From a virus, in the IMG/VR virus record IMGVR_UViG_3300034109_000388, positions 1 to 27,146 of that record: DNA of 27,146 bases. One strand, 5' to 3'. Positions 21,730-27,146 of the stretch are shown piece by piece. The translations under genes were made by a program, and so were the position numbers. Below the pieces are notes generated by a model, which ran no database searches, had not been told where the DNA came from, and saw only the letters and a list, made by a program, of their open reading frames with translations. Numbering within the stretch: position 1 is the first letter of the stretch; each line of letters opens with the position of its first letter.

Positions 21730-22452
21730 CTATAATGATTGAGACGAGATAAGGTTTGCTAGAATTTGGCGTTGTAACTCCTCGGGCAACTCCACTGCTT
21801 CGGGATCGCCCCGATCAGCCGAATGCGCAAGCACACGCTTAATTCGGCCAACTGTCGCGGTGGCCAGTCCGCGGGAGAACCCTGCTGCATCACGCAGAAA
21901 GGCCTCAACATCCTTTAGCGATTCGACCCGCTCGAGCGCAAATTTTACGCTCGACAGATCCACCCTCGCCATATCATCGGCCGGAAAAGTCACGATGGAG
22001 ACTTCGGCCAACTCGGAAATGTTTTTAATAATTCGAACAGTATGCCCGTTCATCTCGGAGTATTCCACATCATCCTCCGACAATCGATAACCTATCGACA
22101 ACCCGTCGATTGTTTCATGCTGCATCGCGGCCTTTATCACGGCGGCATCCGGGTGCCCCGGCGTCAACTCCCCCGTCATTATCAACCCAATGTCGTCCTC
22201 TTTGATCGATGTCCATTTGCCAACGGGGATGTCCCACGATTTGTGGTTTATGAACATCTTGGGCATCCGCGCCGCGCCCGAGCTGATTTGCTCGATGACG
22301 GATTTGTAGGCCCCCGGCATTATCGTGTCGCGGTATGAATCGATGCCGCCGAACGTCGAGGCATAACCCTCGAATGTCCCCGTGCCGTCGCCTTTCGATG
22401 AGGCAAACTTCAGCTGCGCGGTGCCGAGAGCAATGTGCTTGTAGCCGTTCAT
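21730..22452 (-). CDS. Prohead protease, short form from internal start
   Basis: An in-frame ATG at 22452 has the ribosome-binding sequence AGAAAGGA six nt upstream, better than many gene starts here. From it 240 residues are encoded, starting MNGYKHIALGTAQLKFASSK, which is the usual beginning and length of an HK97-type prohead protease (H70 and S119 catalytic). It may be the main protease product, with the long form a minor fusion, or both may be made. Which form predominates cannot be told from sequence. Confidence 0.65.
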   Translation of the reverse strand: MNGYKHIALGTAQLKFASSKGDGTGTFEGYASTFGGIDSYRDTIMPGAYKSVIEQISSGAARMPKMFINHKSWDIPVGKWTSIKEDDIGLIMTGELTPGHPDAAVIKAAMQHETIDGLSIGYRLSEDDVEYSEMNGHTVRIIKNISELAEVSIVTFPADDMARVDLSSVKFALERVESLKDVEAFLRDAAGFSRGLATATVGRIKRVLAHSADRGDPEAVELPEELQRQILANLISSQSL

Positions 22453-23025
22453 TTTGGATCCTTTCTGAATTTTTGTGAGCGCCGAGAATCGATGCCCAAC
22501 GCGTGTGTCCGTCGGTTCATACCCATCCTCCGCCTCTCGATACACCCGAATCAGCGCCGCCGGGTCATCCTCGGTCCCGGTCACCGTAAACGAGGAGTTG
22601 GGGATGTTAATTGTCCCATCGCGCTCGATGCGCTCGATGCGGCCGCGAGCGGAGCCGCCCGAGGAGCGCCAACGTACAAAATCCCCTACACCGAGCGAAT
22701 CAGGCGCGGCCTTAGCGGCTTGGATCTTGTCCCATTCCTTATTTGCCCATGACTTCCCGGGATCGCCTCCCCACAGCGCCCATGCGATCCGGCCCGCACT
22801 CGGGTAGCCGTCTTGATTTGGATAAAACCCGGCGCCCTCTTTATCAACCTCGTGCCGGGCGAAATACGAAACCATCCGCCCAATCGTCTCATCCGACAAA
22901 TCCACCCGGTTCACTATATCCCGAGCCCGAGCCACCCCGACGGCAGTGCCGCCGCGGTTATATTCTTTGCGCCAATCGAGGCCCCGTTGAGCCTCGGTGG
23001 CCATTGCGCTAGTTGGCACCGGCAT
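21730..23025 (-). CDS. Prohead protease with extra N-terminal domain (long form)
   Basis: 431 residues from the ATG at 23025, which has GGAGG 8 nt upstream and overlaps the portal stop by 17 nt. Residues ~10-100 are a separate conserved module ('EAQRGLDWRKEYNRGGTAVG', 'RMVSYFARHEVDKEG', 'GYPSAGRIAWALWGGDPGKS'). Residues ~105-185 are a small beta domain ('VGDFVRWRSSGGSARGRIER', 'SFTVTGTEDDPAALIRVYR'). From residue 192 the HK97 gp4-type (U35) serine protease begins. Catalytic H261 ('INHKSWDIPVG') and S310 ('DGLSIGYR') are visible. The protease cuts the capsid delta domain and itself during maturation. The role of the N-terminal modules is unknown; they occur beside portal and protease genes in other phages, as far as I recall. 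Confidence 0.9.
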   Translation of the reverse strand: MPVPTSAMATEAQRGLDWRKEYNRGGTAVGVARARDIVNRVDLSDETIGRMVSYFARHEVDKEGAGFYPNQDGYPSAGRIAWALWGGDPGKSWANKEWDKIQAAKAAPDSLGVGDFVRWRSSGGSARGRIERIERDGTINIPNSSFTVTGTEDDPAALIRVYREAEDGYEPTDTRVGHRFSALTKIQKGSKMNGYKHIALGTAQLKFASSKGDGTGTFEGYASTFGGIDSYRDTIMPGAYKSVIEQISSGAARMPKMFINHKSWDIPVGKWTSIKEDDIGLIMTGELTPGHPDAAVIKAAMQHETIDGLSIGYRLSEDDVEYSEMNGHTVRIIKNISELAEVSIVTFPADDMARVDLSSVKFALERVESLKDVEAFLRDAAGFSRGLATATVGRIKRVLAHSADRGDPEAVELPEELQRQILANLISSQSL

Positions 23026-24265
23026 TTTGCGCGCCTCCGGGCAAAGGATTTCCGGGCGAGCCGGGGAGTTTATCGAGTGGGGCAAGGGCGAGTTGCACCG
23101 TTAGCAAATCCCCGCCATCCATCGGCGGGAGGTTTTCCATCTGTCGCCATTCATTTCGCGTCATCAATCCGTTTTGCACCGCGGTCGATGCGGCGGTCAG
23201 CCGATCCTTAAACGAGCCGCGCAAAATCGCATCGAGCGAAAACTCCGCCACATAACGCTCGCGCTGCCGAGGTGTGAACACGCGGCGATCGATCGCTTGC
23301 TCGAGGGATTCAAGCATTGGACGGAGACGAAATTTGTAAAACCCCTCGATCAGTTGTTCGATGCCGGTGCCCCATGTTGTGGTTTTGGCAGTGTCATTGA
23401 TCATTACCGATGGAACGCCGAACCATCGCGCAATATCCTCCACGGCGAACCGTCGAGTGTCGAGGAGTTGCATATCGGCCGGAGACAACGACAGCGGCTC
23501 GAATTTCGCCCCAGCCTCCAACACCAACAAATCATCATTTGCCCCCTCGACCAACCCGGCATAATTCTCGCGAATCTTCTCGCGCTGCTCTTTGGTCAGC
23601 AACTTATCAATCAGCAGCACCCCGGGTCGCTTTCCGCTCTTTCTGTAACTCGACTCGGTGTGATTTTGCGCCGCGATGGCGACGCCGACCGAGGAGCGCA
23701 TGAAATCGAGGCGAGACATCCCGATGATGCCGTTGCCCTTGTCGCGCCAATGGAGAATCGAGCGCGCATCATATATCGTCACAACCCCATCGTAATTGTA
23801 TTCATAAATAATCGATCCATCACTCAGCACCTTCACCTCGACCTGATCCGAGGCGAGCGGCAACATCTCGATCACTTCCCCATCCGCACCACGCACGAGC
23901 CGCGCATAAGCATTCCCGCGCAGCAAATAATTCATCGTCATAAACTGCCAAAACTCCACCGGAGTATGCCTCCGGTTGGGGTTATCGTGGAGCAACGTCC
24001 ATAAGGTCGAATCTCTCGCGAGCGCCTTGTGCCCATCGGCTCCGGGCTCCCGCTCATACACAAACAGCGGCAGCGATGCGATGTTATCAGTTAGCAACTC
24101 GACGCACGACCAAACTGCCGAGACTTGCAACGCCCCATCGATCCCGTAATCCTTGTTGCTGTCGTAGACCCGGGTGAACGGCTCGCCGTATTGCGTGCCG
24201 TCTTGTTGGCCGGTGGAACCTATGGCGCCGAACCATCTGCGGAGGGATTGGAAAATTGTTGCCAT
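23009..24265 (-). CDS. Portal protein (HK97 gp3-like)
   Basis: 418 residues with the family pattern: 'ALQVSAVWSCVELLTDNIAS', 'LPLFVYER', 'TLWTLLHDNPNRRHTPVEFW', 'MTMNYLLRGNAYARLVRGAD', 'GIIGMSRLDFMRSSVGVAIA', 'FKSG/SYRKSGKRPGVLL'-type segment, 'AVEDIARWFGVPSVMINDTA', 'TTWGTGIEQL' and 'LMTRNEWRQMENLPPMDGGD'. It forms the dodecameric DNA channel at the unique capsid vertex and docks the terminase. It is 8 nt after the terminase large-subunit stop and overlaps the protease gene start. Confidence 0.97.
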   Translation of the reverse strand: MATIFQSLRRWFGAIGSTGQQDGTQYGEPFTRVYDSNKDYGIDGALQVSAVWSCVELLTDNIASLPLFVYEREPGADGHKALARDSTLWTLLHDNPNRRHTPVEFWQFMTMNYLLRGNAYARLVRGADGEVIEMLPLASDQVEVKVLSDGSIIYEYNYDGVVTIYDARSILHWRDKGNGIIGMSRLDFMRSSVGVAIAAQNHTESSYRKSGKRPGVLLIDKLLTKEQREKIRENYAGLVEGANDDLLVLEAGAKFEPLSLSPADMQLLDTRRFAVEDIARWFGVPSVMINDTAKTTTWGTGIEQLIEGFYKFRLRPMLESLEQAIDRRVFTPRQRERYVAEFSLDAILRGSFKDRLTAASTAVQNGLMTRNEWRQMENLPPMDGGDLLTVQLALAPLDKLPGSPGNPLPGGAQNAGAN

Positions 24266-24273
24266 ATCAGCCC

Positions 24274-25833
24274 TTATGTCACTAGCACCAACGGCGCATT
24301 AACAAATCCATCCAAATCGCCCGACTCCTCCGCCGCGGCCGCGCGAGCGGCAATCCCCATCGCCATCGCCAACGCCACCGCGCCGTCGATCCGTCCGGTG
24401 GCTTTCGCTTTGTTGAGTTTGCGATTCCCTGCTGGATCCTTCTCGATGCGGGCATTCGCCATACACATCGTTAACACCGGATGCGCGCCGTGCGCCAGCT
24501 GCCGGTTGAGCAGCGCCCCTTCCAGTGTATCGATTGCGGGTGCCATGTCTTTGAACCCTTGGCCAAATGGGAACAAGGCGAATTCTGCGCCAATTCGCTC
24601 GAATTCCTTCAAAAGCAAATCCATTCGCCACCGATCAAATGCCACCCCAGCCAGCCGCTCGATCCCGCCCAACTCCTCGACCAAATCCCGCGCCACGCTC
24701 TCGTAATCAATACTGGCGCCCGGAGTAGTGCGGATGTAGCCCTGATCAACCCAAATGTCGTAGGGTGCCCGATCGCGCCGCGCCCGATCTTTTAGCCCGC
24801 CCAACGGCGTCCAAAAAACACTCCGCACGTGCCAACGCCCCTCCCACCACGCCACCAACTCGAGCGCCGTGAGGTCATTTCGCCCCGACAAATCCAACCC
24901 ACCATACACCACCCCCTCCTCAAACGCCACCGGGTCCGGCTCTGCCGCCCCCGCCTCCCAAACGCTCCGCGAGATAAACGGCGCGACGGCCTCGACGCGT
25001 TGATTCAGGATCAAGTTGCGAAACGTCGGTTCAAACGACGGCATCCGAGCCGCCCGCGCGGCTTGTTCTTCGACGTCGCGGAGCGATCGAAATTTGCCCA
25101 GCGCAGGGTTAGCCGCCGCCCAAGCATCCCGATCCTCTAAGCCGCAATCTAGCGGCGCCGCGTATAGGTGAGAAACGATCCGAGGATCGGCGCTCGCGGC
25201 CGCATCGTCCAACCAAGTGCTAAACAGATCGCGATCGCTCGGCGCTTGGGTCGAGATCGCCAACAGCAGCGCGTCATCATAAGCGCCTTGACTCGTGATA
25301 ATCGCGTCCACAAAATCATTTTGTACGCCGCGCACCTGCCCAACTTCGTCGAGAATCGCTAGAACGGGACTCTTGCCGTGGGCGGTGCGGCCCTCGGCGC
25401 TGATCGCTTGATACTCGACGTTGCGTGTGAGGCCTACGAGTTTTTTCAGAGACGGTACAGGGCGCACGACTTTACTCAACTCGGGCGAGAGCGAAACGAT
25501 TTTGGACGCATAGTTGTAGACTTCGGCGGCTTGTTCCTTCGATTGGGCGCCGGAAACGATCCGAGAGTTGAGCCGTGCTTCGGGCCCGGCGATATGTGCG
25601 AGGGCAATACATGCGATTGTGGCGGTTTTTGCATTCTTCCGCGCCATCGACAGGTAGCCACGCCGCGTCCCGGCCGGGTTATCGTAGATGGCGAGGATGA
25701 ACCGGCGCTGAAAGGGTTCAAGCCGGACCGGCTGACCGAGGAGATCACCCTCGGGCACCCGGCAATATCGCTCGATAAACGCGCAGACCCTCTCGCCCCG
25801 CGTCGGTTTATGTCGCGAGTAGCTCATCGTCAT
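24274..25833 (-). CDS. terL: Terminase large subunit (HK97-type TerL)
   Basis: 519 residues. The ATPase domain has a Walker A of the terminase type at residues 63-70 ('MARKNAKT'), Walker B 'VLAILDEVGQ' (D162, E163) and coupling motif 'LAISTQ' (191-196). The C-terminal RNase H-like nuclease has D314 ('GGLDLSGRNDLTAL'), D400 ('VAFDRWRMD') and D483 ('RIDGAVALAMA'). It cuts concatemers and drives DNA into the prohead. The start at 25833 has GAGG 6 nt upstream; a second ATG is two codons later. It overlaps the small terminase gene by 26 nt. Confidence 0.97.
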   Translation of the reverse strand: MTMSYSRHKPTRGERVCAFIERYCRVPEGDLLGQPVRLEPFQRRFILAIYDNPAGTRRGYLSMARKNAKTATIACIALAHIAGPEARLNSRIVSGAQSKEQAAEVYNYASKIVSLSPELSKVVRPVPSLKKLVGLTRNVEYQAISAEGRTAHGKSPVLAILDEVGQVRGVQNDFVDAIITSQGAYDDALLLAISTQAPSDRDLFSTWLDDAAASADPRIVSHLYAAPLDCGLEDRDAWAAANPALGKFRSLRDVEEQAARAARMPSFEPTFRNLILNQRVEAVAPFISRSVWEAGAAEPDPVAFEEGVVYGGLDLSGRNDLTALELVAWWEGRWHVRSVFWTPLGGLKDRARRDRAPYDIWVDQGYIRTTPGASIDYESVARDLVEELGGIERLAGVAFDRWRMDLLLKEFERIGAEFALFPFGQGFKDMAPAIDTLEGALLNRQLAHGAHPVLTMCMANARIEKDPAGNRKLNKAKATGRIDGAVALAMAMGIAARAAAAEESGDLDGFVNAPLVLVT

Positions 25834-26281
25834 CCGTCACCTCGGCGAGCGCCCGCTCGGCTTGTTGTTGGAGGCGCCGCGCCTTGACAAGATCCTCTTT
25901 TCGCTCGCCGGTGCTCGAGCCCGAGATCCGCAACGACCTCATCAGCGCCAACTGACGCCGCGACAACTGCTCGAGGACCGAATGACGCGGATTCATGATT
26001 TGTGTCCCGCGGGCATTCTCCACCACACTCCCCTCGGATTCGAGCGCGAGCGATTCAGCCTCGATGTCCGATTGGCAACGGGCGAGTTGCGCCGCCGCGA
26101 TCAAGTCTGCATCCGTCCACTCGTCCCGCGCTCGAGCGCGCATTATGGCGTCCCAAAACGGTTTATCATTCGTCCTAAGCCTCACGTGCTCGGGCGGAGC
26201 GGGTAAAGGTTGCGCCGCCGACAACATCGCGTGGATCGCCGCGGAGGTTGTGTTGGCTTGCGTCTTTTTCGGTTTACTCAT
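25808..26281 (-). CDS. terS: Terminase small subunit
   Basis: 157 residues: basic N-terminus 'MSKPKKTQANTTSAAIHAML', then 'PFWDAIMRARARDEWTDADL', 'AAQLARCQSDIEAESLAL', 'VVENARGTQIMNPRHSVLEQ', 'LSRRQLALMRSLRIS' and an acidic C-terminus. The 'WTxADL...RGTxxMNP...LExLxRRxLAL' pattern is that of small terminase subunits encoded directly before HK97-type large subunits. It binds the packaging site and recruits TerL. AAGGGA lies 7 nt upstream of the ATG. Confidence 0.9.
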   Translation of the reverse strand: MSKPKKTQANTTSAAIHAMLSAAQPLPAPPEHVRLRTNDKPFWDAIMRARARDEWTDADLIAAAQLARCQSDIEAESLALESEGSVVENARGTQIMNPRHSVLEQLSRRQLALMRSLRISGSSTGERKEDLVKARRLQQQAERALAEVTDDDELLAT

Positions 26282-26296
26282 CTGCTTTCCCTTCTG

Positions 26297-26398
26297 TTAA
26301 AATGCCCGCCGAATCTGCGGCTCGCGCACGCGCGAGGGGGCCCAAGCGGTTTTCATCTGCGACTTTCCCCAACTTTTTTGCCTCCCTCTCCCGGCCAT
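26297..26398 (-). CDS. Possible 33-aa basic peptide in the HNH-terS gap
   Basis: The 128 nt between the HNH stop and the terS start hold one short open frame with its own start and a plausible GAGGG site: 'MAGRGRQKSWGKSQMKTAWA' and a basic end. Its third codon positions are GC-rich like the other genes. A competing frame (26274-26459, 61 aa, with 'REREAKKLGKVADENR') overlaps both neighbours. Neither is recognised. The gap may instead hold a packaging signal, so this call is weak. Confidence 0.25.
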   Translation of the reverse strand: MAGRGRQKSWGKSQMKTAWAPSRVREPQIRRAF

Positions 26399-26409
26399 CG
26401 ATTGTACCC

Positions 26410-26697
26410 TCACCCCTCCACCGGCCATCCGTCCGGGCCGATCCGAGGCCTGTAAACATAGCCCAAATCGCTCGCCGTCTTGCGGCGATGGTGTTCGGAG
26501 CAAAGTGGCTGAAGATTCTCGGCTTCATTCGATCCCCCATTACACAGCGCCACAACGTGATCAATCTCCGTCGCCGCCTCCGATCGCCCTTCACGCTCGC
26601 ACTCGACGCATAGCGGCCGCTCGCGCAATATTTCCCTTCGCCATCGCACCCATTTGTGGCCGCGGATACGAGTTGACTCATCAATCTTTTTAATCAT
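26410..26697 (-). CDS. HNH endonuclease, packaging-associated
   Basis: 95 residues from the ATG at 26697 (AAGG about 7 nt upstream). The Zn-stabilised HNH fold is visible: C30-x2-C33, 'EIDHVVALCNGGSNEAENLQ' (D46, H47 and the Asn of the motif), then 'LCSEHHRRKT' (C66, H69, H70). HNH proteins next to terminase genes are part of the packaging machinery of many cos-type phages (HK97 gp74 is the model) and stimulate terminase cleavage. It is the first gene of the late minus-strand operon, about 55 nt after the promoter. Confidence 0.93.
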   Translation of the reverse strand: MIKKIDESTRIRGHKWVRWRREILRERPLCVECEREGRSEAATEIDHVVALCNGGSNEAENLQPLCSEHHRRKTASDLGYVYRPRIGPDGWPVEG

Positions 26698-26756
26698 ATT
26701 GAGCCTTGTTGAAAAAATAAAATTCAGATTGATGTTGCCCGCGAATAAATTCATTT

Positions 26757-26785
26757 GCTATACCTCTAGCAGCCGCGAAAGTCAA
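26757..26785 (-). promoter_or_regulatory. Sigma70-like promoter of the late (structural) operon
   Basis: On the minus strand TTGACT (26785-26780), a 17-nt spacer, and TATAGC (26762-26757). This matches consensus at 5 of 6 and 4 of 6 positions with optimal spacing. Transcription would start near 26750, giving a leader of about 50 nt before the HNH start at 26697. It is the only good promoter match I found ahead of the minus-strand gene block. Confidence 0.7.
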
Positions 26786-26879
26786 CTAAGCATCTCGATG
26801 CAGTTTGCGAATTTCGCAGCAGAAAAAAACCCGGAAACCCGCAAATCCCTGTGGATGCTATTGTTTTCCTATTTTTTCG

Positions 26880-26894
26880 GTATTTATAAAATAC
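26880..26894. promoter_or_regulatory. 15-bp palindrome, possible operator
   Basis: GTATTTATAAAATAC is a perfect inverted repeat with 6-bp arms and a 3-nt centre, about 95 bp upstream of the late promoter -35 element. The size fits a binding site for a small dimeric regulator; no regulator gene is in the window. Confidence 0.35.
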
Positions 26895-26998
26895 TATTTT
26901 TTGCAGAGAGTATCGCCTAACTCGGGTAACTCGGGTTTTGCGGGTTTTTATAACGGTTTTTCTCATTAGAATCAGCGGCTTAGCAAAAACCCTCAAAA

Positions 26999-27146
26999 CA
27001 CAGTTGCGGGTTTTTTCCGGGTTTTTTCCGGGTTTTTCCGGGTTTTTTCACGATTCCGCGGCCACTTATCAACTGGTTATCAACTTTTGCTTTGTTTTCC
27101 ATCGAATTTCCGCCGAAAGTTTATGCAAATGCTTTCACAGTTGCGG
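26999..27146. repeat. Flanking direct repeat CACAGTTGCGG
   Basis: The 11-mer occurs at 26999-27009, immediately in front of the CGGGTTTTTT array, and again at 27136-27146, the last bases of the window. The second copy is cut by the window edge, so another array could follow it. Confidence 0.55.
27007..27049. repeat. Tandem array of CGGGTTTTTTC, four copies
   Basis: Copies at 27007-27017, 27018-27028, 27029-27038 (one T shorter) and 27039-27049. Degenerate CGGGTAA/CGGGTTTT units precede it at about 26921-26950. The length fits iterons or protein-binding repeats. Confidence 0.8.

Larger units (their letters stand above)
26786..27146. other. AT-rich non-coding region, about 360 bp
   Basis: This stretch differs sharply in composition from the GC-rich genes. 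It holds poly-A and poly-T runs and copies of CGGGTTTT-type words in both orientations (for example AAAAAACCCG at 26824-26833). It also has a palindrome at 26880-26894 and the repeat array at 27007-27049. Two direct copies of TTATCAACT lie near 27066 and 27078, which only loosely resemble DnaA boxes. It could be a regulatory region, a replication origin or a packaging-site region. A 76-codon minus-strand frame here overlaps the promoter and is mostly repeat-derived, so I do not call it. Confidence 0.6.

Noticed and set aside
26274-26459. 61-codon frame overlapping HNH and terS
   Set aside because: It overlaps both neighbours, has a weak start, and competes with another short frame in the same gap; no family recognised.
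26766-26996. Minus-strand open frame of 76 codons in the AT-rich region
   Set aside because: It overlaps the -35 element of the late promoter, its composition is that of the repeats (Arg/Lys/Thr-Val-Arg runs), and it has no convincing ribosome-binding site or domain.
27064-27090. Two TTATCAACT words as DnaA boxes
   Set aside because: Each differs from the TTATCCACA consensus at two positions, and only two copies exist. Mentioned as a feature of the AT-rich region but not called as an origin.
1-27146. tRNA genes, CRISPR array, integrase, repressor, insertion sequence
   Set aside because: Looked for on both strands; no cloverleaf, spaced repeat array, recombinase motif, helix-turn-helix repressor or transposase was seen.

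Overview
The window is part of a tailed-phage (siphovirus, HK97-like head) genome or prophage. Evidence is a complete HK97-type head and tail gene order (HNH, small and large terminase, portal, protease, major capsid, connectors, tail tube, tail assembly chaperones, tape measure, tail fibre), followed by a lysis cassette. Genes are tightly packed with many ATGA-type overlaps, are GC-rich, and have Shine-Dalgarno sites of the usual bacterial kind. The protein families suggest a Gram-negative, probably proteobacterial host, but the sequence does not name it. No integrase, repressor, tRNA or CRISPR array is visible, so lifestyle cannot be decided here.

Layout. Positions 1-7072 (plus strand) hold a replication/recombination operon: a DEDDh exonuclease cut by the window edge, a tiny NrdR-like zinc ribbon, a phage DnaE-type DNA polymerase III alpha subunit, a VRR-NUC nuclease, an SNF2-type helicase and three conserved proteins of unknown function. 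It ends at a good intrinsic terminator at 7109-7136. Everything from 26697 down to 7146 is on the minus strand and is read toward the replication operon. In order of transcription it holds packaging genes, capsid genes, a two-gene glycosyltransferase-like island, head-tail joining genes, tail genes, tail fibre and fibre assembly protein, then a membrane protein, holin and endolysin. A sigma70-like promoter (TTGACT-N17-TATAGC) sits at 26757-26785, just upstream of the HNH gene. The last ~360 bases (26786-27146) are AT-rich, non-coding and contain a CGGGTTTTTT direct-repeat array.

Points of most interest: (1) a gene at 19565-20221 whose product looks well formed but which has no usable start codon. 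Its frame joins, by a -1 step at the heptamer A AAC CCT, the short gene that starts at 20355. (2) A clear -1 frameshift site (A AAT TTT, 15996-16002) joining the two tail assembly chaperone frames, the expected lambda G/GT arrangement. (3) An 11-bp hairpin that hides the chaperone ribosome-binding site. (4) A prohead protease gene with an extra N-terminal domain and a strong internal start. (5) A tail fibre in which a propeller-like region interrupts a glycine-rich domain. (6) A phage polymerase III alpha subunit with eroded PHP metal ligands, next to its own exonuclease and a zinc ribbon.

All functions are from reading the sequences and recalling families. No database search was run.
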